This document shows, piece by piece, positions 44,731 through 53,552 of a stretch of DNA of 64,000 bases. The translations under genes were made by a program, and so were the position numbers. The notes beneath the pieces are model-generated. The model was not told where the DNA came from and did no database searches. It saw only the letters and a program-made list of their open reading frames with translations. Positions within the stretch are counted from its first letter, which is position 1. Each line of letters begins with the position of its first letter. The stretch spans positions 4,588,001-4,652,000 of the forward strand of contig NZ_AP022586.1 of the NCBI RefSeq assembly GCF_010731695.1, in the 5' to 3' direction. The DNA is from Mycolicibacterium litorale. GTDB lineage: Bacteria > Actinomycetota > Actinomycetes > Mycobacteriales > Mycobacteriaceae.

Positions 44731-44736
44731 TACGCT
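44731..44736 (+). promoter_or_regulatory. -10 TACGCT for leaderless amidase mRNA
   Basis: TACGCT (TANNNT) ends 8 nt before the GTG at 44744, with no Shine-Dalgarno, suggesting that the amidase transcript begins at its start codon. Confidence 0.35.
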
Positions 44737-44743
44737 CGCGGCC

Positions 44744-46453
44744 GTGTTCGCCGATGTTGACGTAGTGGAAGCTCCGATCGCCGACCTGCGATCCGCACTC
44801 GCCGCCGGACGCGTCTCGGCGGTCGGGCTGCTCGAGGCGTACCTGGCCCGCATCGCGGGCTACGACCACGACGGCATCCGGCTCAACTCGGTGGTGGTGC
44901 TCGACCCGCAGGCACACGCCGCGGCGGCGGCGGCCGACGCCAGGCGCGCCCGCGGCGAAACGCTCGGACCGCTCGACGGGATCCCGTACACCGCCAAGGA
45001 CAGCTACCTCGCCCGCGGGCTGACCGCGGCCGCGGGCAGCCCCGCCTTCGCCGACCTGGTCGCCCAGCGCGACGCGTTCGCGATCGAACGGCTGCGCGCC
45101 GCGGGTGCGGTGCTCATCGGCCTGACCAACATGCCACCGATGGCCAACGGGGGTATGCAGCGCGGACTCTACGGCCGGGCCGAAAGTCCTTACAACGCTG
45201 ACTATCTCACCGCGGCATTCGGATCGGGTTCGTCGAACGGATCGGGCACCGCGACGGCGGCGTCGTTCTGCGCGTTCGGCCTCGCCGAGGAGACCTGGTC
45301 CTCGGGGCGAGCGCCCGCGTCGAACAACGCACTGTGCGCCTACACCCCGTCGCGGGGCGTGATCTCGGTCCGTGGAAACTGGCCGCTGGTGCCGACGATG
45401 GACGTGGTCGTGCCGCACACCCGCACCATGGCCGATCTGCTGGAGGTGCTCGACGTCGTCGTCGCCGACGACCCGGAGACGCGCGGCGACTTCTGGCGGA
45501 CGCAGCCGTGGGTGCCGGTACCGAGGGTCCGCGATGTCCGGCCGCCGTCCTATCGCGCCCTGGCCGACGTTCCGAAGACGTTGCAGGGCAGGCGCTTCGG
45601 TGTCCCGCGCATGTACATCAACGCCGATCCCGACGCCGGGACCGCGGCCTCACCCGGCATCGGCGGGCCGACCGGGCGGCGGATCGACACCCGGCCCTCG
45701 GTGCTGGCTCTGTTCGACGCCGCGCGCCGCGATCTCGAGGCGGCAGGCGCGCACGTCGTCGAGGTCGACTTCCCCGCGGTCACCAACTACGAGGGCGACC
45801 GGCCCGGCGCGCCGACGATCTTCACCCGTGGCCTGGTCAGCCCGTCCTACCTGCGCCGCGAACTGCTCGACCTGTCGGCGTGGGCGTGGGAGGACTTCCT
45901 GGCCGCCAACGGCGATCCAGCGCTGCGCACGTTGCGCGACGTCGACGGCACGCAGATCTTCCCGCCGCCGCCGGGTGCGCTGCCCGACCGCTACGACGGA
46001 TTCGAGGACGACATCGCCGCCTACCCGCAGTGGGTGCGCGACCATCCCGTCGCGTCGATGCTCGACATCCCCGAACTCGCCGACGGGTTGCGCGGGCTGG
46101 AGGAGACCCGGCGCATCGACCTCGAACAGTGGATGGACGACCACGGCCTGGACGCGGTGATCTTCCCGGCCGCCGCCGACGTCGGACCCGCCGACATGGA
46201 CGTCAACCCCACGTCGGCCGAATCGGGTTGGCGCAACGGGGTCTGGGTGTCGAACGGCAACCTGGTGCCGCGCCACCTCGGCATTCCCACCGTCACCGTC
46301 CCGATGGGCACGATGGCCGACATCGGCATGCCGGTCGGCCTCACCTTCGCCGGCCGCGCCTACAGCGACACCGCGCTGCTGCGGTGGGCGTGTGCTTTCG
46401 AATCCACCGGGGCCCGACGCACGGTGCCTGCGCGTACGCCGCCGTTGGCATGA
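44744..46453 (+). CDS. Amidase signature family hydrolase
   Basis: 569 aa. The Ser-cisSer-Lys triad is visible: Lys85 in DGIPYTAKDSY, the glycine/serine loop FGSGSSNGSGTA (160-170) with the cis-Ser near 164, and the nucleophile Ser187 in EETWSSGRAPAS. The nucleophile loop departs from the usual DTGGSIRxPA (here ETWSSGRAPA), which may alter specificity. Longer than typical amidases, with an insertion of about 60 residues after residue 260. Cytoplasmic. It starts 25 bp after the NTF2-like gene. Substrate unknown. Confidence 0.88.
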   Translation: MFADVDVVEAPIADLRSALAAGRVSAVGLLEAYLARIAGYDHDGIRLNSVVVLDPQAHAAAAAADARRARGETLGPLDGIPYTAKDSYLARGLTAAAGSPAFADLVAQRDAFAIERLRAAGAVLIGLTNMPPMANGGMQRGLYGRAESPYNADYLTAAFGSGSSNGSGTATAASFCAFGLAEETWSSGRAPASNNALCAYTPSRGVISVRGNWPLVPTMDVVVPHTRTMADLLEVLDVVVADDPETRGDFWRTQPWVPVPRVRDVRPPSYRALADVPKTLQGRRFGVPRMYINADPDAGTAASPGIGGPTGRRIDTRPSVLALFDAARRDLEAAGAHVVEVDFPAVTNYEGDRPGAPTIFTRGLVSPSYLRRELLDLSAWAWEDFLAANGDPALRTLRDVDGTQIFPPPPGALPDRYDGFEDDIAAYPQWVRDHPVASMLDIPELADGLRGLEETRRIDLEQWMDDHGLDAVIFPAAADVGPADMDVNPTSAESGWRNGVWVSNGNLVPRHLGIPTVTVPMGTMADIGMPVGLTFAGRAYSDTALLRWACAFESTGARRTVPARTPPLA

Positions 46454-46488
46454 TGGTCGCGAAGAGTTGACCGAGCGGAAGCGGTGCC

Positions 46489-47361
46489 ATGAGTTATCCC
46501 CAGTACCCGCAGTCTCCGGCGCAGGCGCCGAGCTGCTACCGGCACCCTGACCGTCAGACCTACGTGCAGTGCACCCGGTGCGGGCGTTTCATCTGCCCGG
46601 AGTGCATGCGCTCGGCCGCCGTCGGGCATCAGTGCCCGGACTGTGTGGGCGAGGCCAACCGGGCGACGCCGCAGGCCCGCGCACCGTTCGGCGGCCGGCT
46701 GTCGGACTCCCACAAGCCGGTGGTCACCTACGCGCTGATCGCGGTCAACGTGGTGATGTTCCTGCTGCAGCTGGCCGCACCCGGGCTCGAACCCGAGCTC
46801 GTGCTGTGGTCGCCAGGGGTGGCCGACGGCGAGTGGTACCGCCTCGTCACCTCGGCCTTCCTGCACTACGGCGCGATGCACCTGCTGTTCAACATGTGGG
46901 CGCTCTACGTGGTGGGTCCGCCGCTCGAGATGTGGCTGGGCCGACTGCGTTTCGGCGCGCTCTACGCGCTCAGCGCGCTGGGCGGCTCGGTGCTGGTGTA
47001 CCTGCTCTCACCCCTCAACGCCGGAACGGCCGGGGCGTCGGGGGCGGTGTTCGGCCTGTTCGGCGCCATGTTCGTGGTGGCCCGCCGGCTGAACCTCGAC
47101 ATCCGCGGGATCGCCGCGATCATCATCCTGAACCTGGTCTTCACGTTCGTCTTCCCCCTGATCAGCTCGCAGGGCATCAGCTGGCAGGGGCACGTCGGCG
47201 GCCTGGTGACCGGTGCGGCGATCGCCGGGGTGTACGCGTACGCGCCTGCCGCGCGCCGCAATCTTGTGCAGGGCGGTGTGACGGCGGCGGTGCTGGTGCT
47301 GTTCGTCGCACTCGTCCTGTGGCGGACCCAGGAGATCCTGACGCTGTTCGGCGTGCGCTGA
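46489..47361 (+). CDS. Rhomboid intramembrane serine protease with N-terminal zinc-binding domain
   Basis: 290 aa. Residues 16-52 carry a Cys/His array (C16, H19, C28, C31, C36, C39, H47, C49, C52) resembling a B-box-type zinc domain. The rhomboid core has six helices: HLLFNMWALY (N135), GASGAVFGLFGA with nucleophile Ser184, and GHVGGLVTGAA with His235. These are the complete catalytic residues of the Ser-His dyad, so it should be active. It cleaves transmembrane substrates in the membrane; substrate unknown. Mycobacteria usually have two rhomboids (Rv0110 and Rv1337 types). Confidence 0.93.
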   Translation: MSYPQYPQSPAQAPSCYRHPDRQTYVQCTRCGRFICPECMRSAAVGHQCPDCVGEANRATPQARAPFGGRLSDSHKPVVTYALIAVNVVMFLLQLAAPGLEPELVLWSPGVADGEWYRLVTSAFLHYGAMHLLFNMWALYVVGPPLEMWLGRLRFGALYALSALGGSVLVYLLSPLNAGTAGASGAVFGLFGAMFVVARRLNLDIRGIAAIIILNLVFTFVFPLISSQGISWQGHVGGLVTGAAIAGVYAYAPAARRNLVQGGVTAAVLVLFVALVLWRTQEILTLFGVR

Positions 47362-47365
47362 GCCG

Positions 47366-48322
47366 CTAGGACCGCAGTTGCGGCAACACGTCGCGCTGCC
47401 AGGAGGCGAAGAAGCCCTCCACGTCGGGGCCGATCTGCTGGACGTACACCTCGTCGACGCCGGCGTCGAAGAATTCGCGCACCTGGGCGGCGTGCTTGTC
47501 GGGGTCCGGGCCGCACGTCACCGCGTCGGCGATCGCGTCCCTCGACACCAGCGTGCCGACGTCGGCGAAGTCACCCGGCCGGGGCAGCGTCTGCGCCAGC
47601 TGGCCGGGCAGCACCTCGTTGGGCCACAGCCGGTGTGCCGCGTCGAGCGCCTTGTCGGGGTCGCGGTCCCAGCTGACCTTGGTGCCGGCCTGCACGGGTT
47701 TGTCACCGCCGCCGGCGTCGCGGAACGCCTTGATGATGTCCGCGTCCGGCATCGTCGTGGCCAGGCCGTCACCGATGCGGCCGGCCAACTCGGCGGCCTG
47801 CGGTCCGAACGCCGAGACGTAGATCGGCACCGGCTGCTCGGGCAGCGTGTAGATCCGCGCCTCCTGCACCTCGTAGTGGGTGCCGTGGTGGCTGATCTGA
47901 CTGCCCCTGTGCAGCAGGCGGATCACGTCGACGGCCTCCTCGAGCATCTCCAGCCGCACGCCCACCGACGGCCAGGGGTCGCCCAGGACGTGTTCGTTGA
48001 GCGCCTCGCCGCTGCCCACCCCGAGCACGAAGCGCCCCTCGAGTTGAACCGCGGCGGTGGCGGCCGCCTGGGCGATGATCGCCGGGTGGATGCGCATCGT
48101 CGGGCACGTGACGCCGGTGGTGACCGGCAGTGACGTCACCTGCGACAGCGCGCCGATGACACCCCACACGAACGCGCTCTGACCCTGCTCGTCGTTCCAC
48201 GGGTGGAAGTGGTCGGAGATCCACAGCGACTCGAAGCCTGCGGCTTCGGCGCGTTTGGCCTGGTCGACGAGTTCCGCGGGGGTGTACTGCTCACACGATA
48301 GGAAGTATCCGAGCTTGGGCAT
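47366..48322 (-). CDS. LLM class F420-dependent oxidoreductase
   Basis: 318 aa, TIM-barrel luciferase-like fold of the F420-dependent group related to Fgd: PKLGYFLSCEQYTPAELVDQA, FESLWISDHFHPWNDEQGQSAF, RFVLGVGSGEALNEHVLG and VYVQQIGPDVEGFFASW. The family TIGR03557 has this N-terminus. Likely transfers hydride between F420 and an unknown substrate. ATG 48322 begins the family-typical MPKLGYF; upstream in-frame sequence is unlike the family. Convergent with rhomboid 4 bp away. Confidence 0.88.
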   Translation of the reverse strand: MPKLGYFLSCEQYTPAELVDQAKRAEAAGFESLWISDHFHPWNDEQGQSAFVWGVIGALSQVTSLPVTTGVTCPTMRIHPAIIAQAAATAAVQLEGRFVLGVGSGEALNEHVLGDPWPSVGVRLEMLEEAVDVIRLLHRGSQISHHGTHYEVQEARIYTLPEQPVPIYVSAFGPQAAELAGRIGDGLATTMPDADIIKAFRDAGGGDKPVQAGTKVSWDRDPDKALDAAHRLWPNEVLPGQLAQTLPRPGDFADVGTLVSRDAIADAVTCGPDPDKHAAQVREFFDAGVDEVYVQQIGPDVEGFFASWQRDVLPQLRS

Positions 48323-48362
48323 GACGCGCGGGGTACCCGCCCGCCGCCGGGTCAACCGGCCG

Positions 48363-48611
48363 TCAGGTGTGCGGGGTCGGGCTCTGCGAGGACTCCCACT
48401 TCGACTCCAACGCACGCGTCACCGTGGTGCCCGCTGCGAACTCCTGCTCGAAGGTCTCCCCGTTGACGCCCTCGAGCGTCAGTAGGAAGGAACCCTCACC
48501 GTCGTTCTTGTGCACCACCTTGTAGGGCTGCGGTCCCGATCCTCGGTCCACGGCGATGCTGTCGCCCGGGGCGACGACGTCGATCGACTCGTCGGCGAAC
48601 TCATTGCTCAT
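48363..48611 (-). CDS. Small conserved-type hypothetical protein
   Basis: 82 aa, acidic, no signal peptide or membrane helix: MSNEFADESIDVVAPGDSIAVDRGSGPQPYKVVHKNDGEG...; beta-rich pattern suggests a small barrel. No family recognised. It precedes the LLM oxidoreductase on the same strand (40 bp) and follows the small membrane protein gene at 48878-48654. Confidence 0.6.
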   Translation of the reverse strand: MSNEFADESIDVVAPGDSIAVDRGSGPQPYKVVHKNDGEGSFLLTLEGVNGETFEQEFAAGTTVTRALESKWESSQSPTPHT

Positions 48612-48653
48612 GGCGAGCGGCGTACCCCGCCCAGCCGACCGGCCAAACGCGAG

Positions 48654-48878
48654 TCAGGTCATGCACACATCGCTGAACAGCAGCACCGGCCACGACGCGA
48701 TCGACCCGAGGAACGAGATCGCGAGGTCGACACCGTGCATGTCGCTGAGGTGGTCGGTGTGCGTACTGGACCAGATGACGCCGACGATCAGGTACGGCGT
48801 GCCGAGGAGCAGCGCGATCCCGATCAGCTCGGCAATGGTCAGCTTGTAGCTGAGGAACCGGCGAAGCTTCGTCTCCAT
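48654..48878 (-). CDS. Small two-helix membrane protein (paralogue of the one at 49928)
   Basis: 74 aa, METKLRRFLSYKLTIAELIG. Two membrane helices, about 15-34 (IAELIGIALLLGTPYLIVGVI) and 53-70, ending SWPVLLFSDVCMT. The start has GGGAGGG 8 nt upstream, and a TAACAT -10 lies about 25 nt further. The product of 49928 has the same pattern (TPYLIVGVIWSSTH against IPYLVVGMVFTFAH; WPVLLFSDVCMT against WPVLLIADHICVA). No function known. Confidence 0.72.
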   Translation of the reverse strand: METKLRRFLSYKLTIAELIGIALLLGTPYLIVGVIWSSTHTDHLSDMHGVDLAISFLGSIASWPVLLFSDVCMT

Positions 48879-49019
48879 GCGTTGACCCTCCCGCTCGAAT
48901 GTTAACGATCATTCGGGACGGTGGGAGTGCGAATCGTCCGTTTGGTGACCGCCACGTACCGCCTATGTTCATCGCCGATCGTCTCCCTTGCCCGCAGTCG
49001 ATGTGCCATGCTCGCACGC

Positions 49020-49931
49020 ATGGCACTGCCTGAGCGCAGCGGACGGGTCTCGGCGGCCGGACGCACCCTCACCCTCGCCGACACCCGCATCACCGTCGGC
49101 CGGCGGACCGCGCGGTGGTCGGACGATCCGGTGACCGCCACCGAGGCGATGGACTTCTGGTCGTTCGCCGCCGGCGCGGCCAACGTGATCATGCAGCTGT
49201 CGTGGCCCGAGGTCGGCTATGGCGTGGTCGAGAGCAAGGTCGATTCGGGCAACCTGCTCAAACACCCGTGGAAGCGGGCCAGGACAACGTTCTCCTACCT
49301 CGCTGTCGCCCTGCTCGGCACCGACGCCGACCGCGCCGCCTACCGCGCGGCGGTCGACGGCGCGCACCGCCACGTGAAGTCGACCGAGACCAGCCCGGTG
49401 CGCTACAACGCCTTCGACCGCGACCAGCAGATGTGGGTCGCGGCCTGCCTGTTCGTCGGGCTCGAGGACGCCTATCAGATGCTGCGCGGCGAGATGACGC
49501 CCGAACAGGCCGAGCAGTTCTACCGGTCGGCGTGGCCGCTGGGCACCACCCTGCAGGTCACCGAGGACCAGTGGCCACCCACCCGCGCCGACTTCGACAC
49601 CTACTGGAACACCGCGTGCGGACGGGTGTCGGTCGACGACACCGTGCGGGCCTACCTCAGCGACCTGATCGACCTGCGGATGATCCCCGCGCCGCTGCGC
49701 TTGTCGTCGCGGCACCTGCTGCAGTTCCTGACCGCCGGGTTCCTCGCCCCGATCTTCCGCGAGGCGCTCGGGCTGAGGTGGAGCGAGCGCGAACAGCGGT
49801 GGTTCGAACGGCTCTTCCTGTTCGTCGCGTTCGTCAACCGCTTCCTACCGGCGTTCATCCGGCAGGGCGGCAGCCACCTGCTGCTCGCCGACGTGCGCCG
49901 GCGGGTGCGACGAGGGCGGCGCCTGGTGTGA
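49020..49931 (+). CDS. MpaB-like oxygenase family (DUF2236) protein
   Basis: 303 aa. DUF2236 features: FWSFAAGAANVIMQLSWPEVGYGVVESKVDSGNLLKHPWKRARTTFSYLAVALLGTD, HRHVKSTETSPVRYNAFDRDQQMWVAACLFVGLEDAY. His and Asp/Arg residues in these blocks are the heme-ligand region in latex-clearing protein Lcp and MpaB. Possibly heme b dependent; substrate unknown. ATG 49020 or in-frame ATG 49008 could start the protein. The stop overlaps the GTG of the small membrane protein gene at 49928 (GTGA), so the two are coupled. Confidence 0.82.
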   Translation: MALPERSGRVSAAGRTLTLADTRITVGRRTARWSDDPVTATEAMDFWSFAAGAANVIMQLSWPEVGYGVVESKVDSGNLLKHPWKRARTTFSYLAVALLGTDADRAAYRAAVDGAHRHVKSTETSPVRYNAFDRDQQMWVAACLFVGLEDAYQMLRGEMTPEQAEQFYRSAWPLGTTLQVTEDQWPPTRADFDTYWNTACGRVSVDDTVRAYLSDLIDLRMIPAPLRLSSRHLLQFLTAGFLAPIFREALGLRWSEREQRWFERLFLFVAFVNRFLPAFIRQGGSHLLLADVRRRVRRGRRLV

Positions 49932-50188
49932 ACGGCGTGCTCAGCAGGCTGCGCCGCGTCCTGTCCACCGAGGTGAGCGTCGCGGACCTGCTCGAAGCGG
50001 CGATGTGGCTGGCCATCCCGTACCTGGTGGTCGGCATGGTCTTCACCTTCGCCCATCCGGAGTACCCGGCGTTCTTCGAGGGCCGGCTGGCGACGCGGCT
50101 CCCCGCCGGCGCCGACCTCGCGGGGTTCGGGCAGACGATGCTGCTGTGGCCGGTCCTGCTGATCGCCGACCACATCTGCGTCGCCTGA
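49928..50188 (+). CDS. Small two-helix membrane protein (paralogue of the one at 48654)
   Basis: 86 aa. GTG overlaps the stop of the MpaB-like gene. Sequence LRRVLSTEVSVADLLEAAMWLAIPYLVVGMVFTFAH, then FGQTMLLWPVLLIADHICVA. Two helices and the same endings as the protein at 48654-48878, from which it differs by an additional 12-residue loop. The pair sits on either side of the MpaB-like gene in opposite orientation, consistent with duplication and inversion or recruitment as partner subunits. Confidence 0.72.
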   Translation: MNGVLSRLRRVLSTEVSVADLLEAAMWLAIPYLVVGMVFTFAHPEYPAFFEGRLATRLPAGADLAGFGQTMLLWPVLLIADHICVA

Positions 50189-50206
50189 CAACGGATCCGC
50201 GCCATC

Positions 50207-51058
50207 ATGGGCGGTATGGCCGACGACCCGCTGGACCAGCTGTACGCGGTGGCACCCGAGGAATTCACCGCACTGCGCACCCGGCTGGCGTCGGAGGCCA
50301 AGAAGCGCGGGGACACGGCCGAGGCGAAACGCATCTCCGCCGCGCGCAAGCCCACGGTGTCCGCGGCGGTGGTGAACCGGCTCGTCCACCACGAGCCCGA
50401 TGTCCGCGAGCGGCTGGCCGAACTCGGCGAGGAGTTGCGGGCGGCGCACACGTCGATGGACGGGGAGCGCATCCGGGAGCTGTCCTCGCGGCAGCGCAAA
50501 CTGATCGAGCAGCTGACCAAGGCGGCGCTGGAGACCTCCGAGGTGGCGGCGCCGACGGCCGCCCTGCGCGACGACGTGACCGGCACGCTGCAGGCGGCGA
50601 TCGCCGACCCGGAGGTGACCGCCCGCCTCGGCCGGTTGGCCAAGCCCGAGCAGTGGTCGGGGTTCGGTGGCTTCGGCGATGACGAGATCGTGTTCGCCGA
50701 ACCGGCCCCCAAGAAGACACCCGAGAAAAAATCTGAGAAGAAGCCACCGGAGAAGAAGCCACCGGAGAAGAAGCCGTCGGACGCCGAGGACCGGGAGCGC
50801 CGGCGCAAACGCGAACAGGCCCGCGCCGTACTGGCCGCCGCCGAACGCGCGAAGACCGAGGCCGACGACACCATGGCGGACCGGCAGAGCGATCTGGCGA
50901 CCGCCCGGCTGCGTCACGACGACGCCAGGGAACGCCTCGCCAAGGCCGAGAAAGCGCTGGCCGAGGCCGAGGACGCCTACCAGGACGCCAAACGCGCCAG
51001 CCGGGAGGCGGGAGAAGTCGTCAAGGCGGCGAAGACCGCCCTGCGCGACGGCGGCTGA
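50207..51058 (+). CDS. Lys-rich coiled-coil protein, unknown function
   Basis: 283 aa. The N-terminal helical domain (about 1-165; LDQLYAVAPEEFTALRTRLASEAKKRGDTAEAKRI, VVNRLVHHEP) is followed by a basic segment with tandem PEKKP units (50735-50779) and then a long Glu/Ala/Arg coiled coil (AERAKTEADDTMADRQSDL, LAKAEKALAEAEDAYQD). Such a shape recalls Lys-rich nucleoid- or envelope-associated proteins, but no family is recognised. The internal ATG at 50216 is an alternative start. It lies 18 bp after the small membrane gene. Confidence 0.72.
   Translation: MGGMADDPLDQLYAVAPEEFTALRTRLASEAKKRGDTAEAKRISAARKPTVSAAVVNRLVHHEPDVRERLAELGEELRAAHTSMDGERIRELSSRQRKLIEQLTKAALETSEVAAPTAALRDDVTGTLQAAIADPEVTARLGRLAKPEQWSGFGGFGDDEIVFAEPAPKKTPEKKSEKKPPEKKPPEKKPSDAEDRERRRKREQARAVLAAAERAKTEADDTMADRQSDLATARLRHDDARERLAKAEKALAEAEDAYQDAKRASREAGEVVKAAKTALRDGG
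50735..50779 (+). repeat. 15-bp tandem repeat encoding PEKKP units
   Basis: Two identical copies of GAGAAGAAGCCACCG (50735-50749, 50750-50764) and a third differing at two positions (50765-50779). It encodes EKKPP EKKPP EKKPS within the Lys-rich protein. Such repeats can vary in copy number between strains. Confidence 0.8.
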
Positions 51059-51199
51059 CTGGATATCCTCTGGCGGCCTGCGCCAAACGAGATTTGCCGG
51101 ATTGTTCCCAAAAGTGGCGAGCATCATGCACTTTGGGTTGAGGTGGCGTTCACTACAAGTGATAGCCGACTCTCGTACTGCGAGCCTACTCTCAGTTTC

Positions 51200-53527
51200 A
51201 TGGCGACCTTTCTGCACCGCATCGGCCGGTTCGCGTTCCACCGGCCCTGGCACGTCATCGCAGCGTGGTTCGCGCTCGTCGCCGTTGTGGCGGGCATCCT
51301 CGCCCTGAACCCGCCGAAGATCTCCAACGAGATGCGGATCAACGGCACCCCGGCGCAGGAGGTCATCGACCACCTCGCACAGACGATGCCGCAGTCGTCC
51401 GGCGGGCAGGGCAGCATCGCGTTCGCCGCCCCTGACGGCCAGCGCATCGACGACGGCGCCAACCGCGATGCGGTGATGGCCGCGGTCGATGCGGTCTCGC
51501 GCACCGACCACGTGCTCGACCCGCGCCGGTTGGCGCAAGAGGAACTCGCCAAGGGCCCCGCCAGCCCGACGCTGGCGGCGTCCGCGGCGGTGGCCCGCGC
51601 CCAGGTCAACGCTGCGCCGTCACCCGAAGCCCCGCGGCCGCTCACGGTCAACGGCCAGCCCGTGCCCGGCGTGACGGTCTCCGCCGACGGCGCCGCCGCG
51701 CTCTACCAGTTCCAGTTCGACAAGCAGACCGCCGAACTGCCCACCGGTGCCGTCGAGAACACCATCGACGCCGCCCGCGAGGCCGTCACGGACCGCGGCA
51801 TCGAGGTGCTGCCGTCGGCGAGCATGGCGCAGATGCCCGAGATCGCCGGAGCGGCTGAGGTCATCGGCCTCATGGTCGCGGCCGTCGTGCTGATCGTCAC
51901 CCTCGGCTCGCTGGTCGCTGCGGGTCTGCCGCTGGTCACCGCGCTGATCTCGGTCGCCGTCGGCGTCGGCGGCACCTTCCTGTTCTCCCACCTGTTCGAC
52001 ATCCAGTCGATGACGGTGGTGCTCGCGCTGATGCTCGGCCTCGCGGTCGGCATCGACTACGCAATGTTCATCGTCAACCGGCAGCGCCGGCTCATCCTCG
52101 ACCGCGGGCTGAGCGCCGCCGACGCCGCCGCCCGGGCGGTCGGCACCGCGGGCAGCGCGGTGGTCTTCGCCGGCACGACGGTGGTGATCGCGCTCGTCGC
52201 GCTCACGGTCGTCGGCATCTCGCTGCTCACCCCGATGGCGCTCTCGGCTGCCGCGACCGTCGTCGTCGCGGTCGTCGCCGCCATCACCCTGCTGCCCGCA
52301 CTGCTCGGGCTGGTCGGTGAGCGGATCGCCTCGCCCGAGGGCAGGCACAGTGCCGCGACCGAGGAGAGCAACCACCGTTTCGCCTCGGCGTGGGTGGGTG
52401 CCGTGCTGCGCAACCGGGTGCCCGCCGCACTGGCCGGCGTCGCCGTCACCGCGGTGATCGCGCTGCCCGCGCTGTCGATGACGCTCGGCATGCCCGACGG
52501 CGCCAGCTACAACGAGGGCACCCCGCAGCGCGAGAGCTACGACGTGATCGCCGAGCACTACGGCAACGGGTACAACGGGCCGCTGGTCGTGGTCGCCGAA
52601 CCCAGCCAAGATGCACCGGGTGGGCAGCTCACCACCGCCGACATCGCCGGCACCTACAACGACCTGCGCCGCGTGCCGGGTGTGGCCGAGGTGACCCTCG
52701 GCGGCGTCAACGACGCATCGGACACCGCGGTGTTCTCCGTCGTGCCCGAGAACGGCCCGACCGAAGAGGCCACCGCCCAGCTCGTGCGCGACATCCGCGC
52801 ACAGAGCGGCCCGCTCGCCGGCCTGCACAACGTGAAGCTCGGCGTCACCGGCATCACCGCGATGGGCATCGACATGTCCGACCGGCTCGGTGCGGCGATC
52901 CCGGTGTACGTGGGCATCGTGATGGGTTTGTCGATCCTGGTGCTCATGGTGGTCTTCCGCTCGGTCGCGGTGCCGCTCAAGGCGACCGCCGGCTTCCTGC
53001 TCACCGTGTTCGCGACGTTCGGCGCCACCACCGCGCTGTTCCAGTGGGGCTGGTTCCAGCAGCTGATCGGACTCTCGGCGACCGGGCCGATCCTGTCCAT
53101 GCTGCCGATCATGGTGATCGGTGTGCTGTACGGCCTGGCGATGGACTACGAGGTGTTCCTCGTGTCGTCGATGAAGGAGGCCCACGTCCACGGCCACCGC
53201 GGCGACGCGGCGGTGGCGCACGGCTTCACCCAGGCCAGCCGTGTCGTGGTGGCCGCCGCGCTGATCATGATGGCGGTGTTCGCGGGCTTCGTGTTCAACG
53301 CCGACCCGATGATCAAGCAGATGGGCTTCGCGCTGGCGTTCGGTGTGCTCATCGACGCGTTCCTGGTCCGGATGACCGTCGTGCCCGCGGTGATGTCCAT
53401 GCTCGGCGACCGGGCGTGGTGGCTGCCGCGGCGGCTGGCGCGGTTCCTGCCCGACCTCGACATCGAAGGCGAGAAGCTCAACCGCCGGCTCGAGCGCGAG
53501 GAGGCCGGGCAGTCCGTCCCGGCGTGA
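51200..53527 (+). CDS. MMPL-family RND transporter
   Basis: 775 aa, starts MATFLHRIGRFAFHRPWHVI, paralogous to the product of 38723. About 12 helices; the Asp-Tyr motifs are GIDYAMFIVNRQRR and AMDYEVFLVSSMKEAHVHG. The end DLDIEGEKLNRRLEREEA resembles the other transporter's NVDVEGETM. No mmpS partner. ATG 51200 is chosen over the further upstream GTG (51143), whose extra residues are unlike the family. Substrate unknown, likely lipid. Confidence 0.9.
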   Translation: MATFLHRIGRFAFHRPWHVIAAWFALVAVVAGILALNPPKISNEMRINGTPAQEVIDHLAQTMPQSSGGQGSIAFAAPDGQRIDDGANRDAVMAAVDAVSRTDHVLDPRRLAQEELAKGPASPTLAASAAVARAQVNAAPSPEAPRPLTVNGQPVPGVTVSADGAAALYQFQFDKQTAELPTGAVENTIDAAREAVTDRGIEVLPSASMAQMPEIAGAAEVIGLMVAAVVLIVTLGSLVAAGLPLVTALISVAVGVGGTFLFSHLFDIQSMTVVLALMLGLAVGIDYAMFIVNRQRRLILDRGLSAADAAARAVGTAGSAVVFAGTTVVIALVALTVVGISLLTPMALSAAATVVVAVVAAITLLPALLGLVGERIASPEGRHSAATEESNHRFASAWVGAVLRNRVPAALAGVAVTAVIALPALSMTLGMPDGASYNEGTPQRESYDVIAEHYGNGYNGPLVVVAEPSQDAPGGQLTTADIAGTYNDLRRVPGVAEVTLGGVNDASDTAVFSVVPENGPTEEATAQLVRDIRAQSGPLAGLHNVKLGVTGITAMGIDMSDRLGAAIPVYVGIVMGLSILVLMVVFRSVAVPLKATAGFLLTVFATFGATTALFQWGWFQQLIGLSATGPILSMLPIMVIGVLYGLAMDYEVFLVSSMKEAHVHGHRGDAAVAHGFTQASRVVVAAALIMMAVFAGFVFNADPMIKQMGFALAFGVLIDAFLVRMTVVPAVMSMLGDRAWWLPRRLARFLPDLDIEGEKLNRRLEREEAGQSVPA

Positions 53528-53552
53528 CCGGTGGCTCTGCGACGATGACCCG

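Noticed and set aside
50207..51058. Histone-like HupB
   Set aside because: It has a Lys-rich repeat but no HU fold at the N-terminus.
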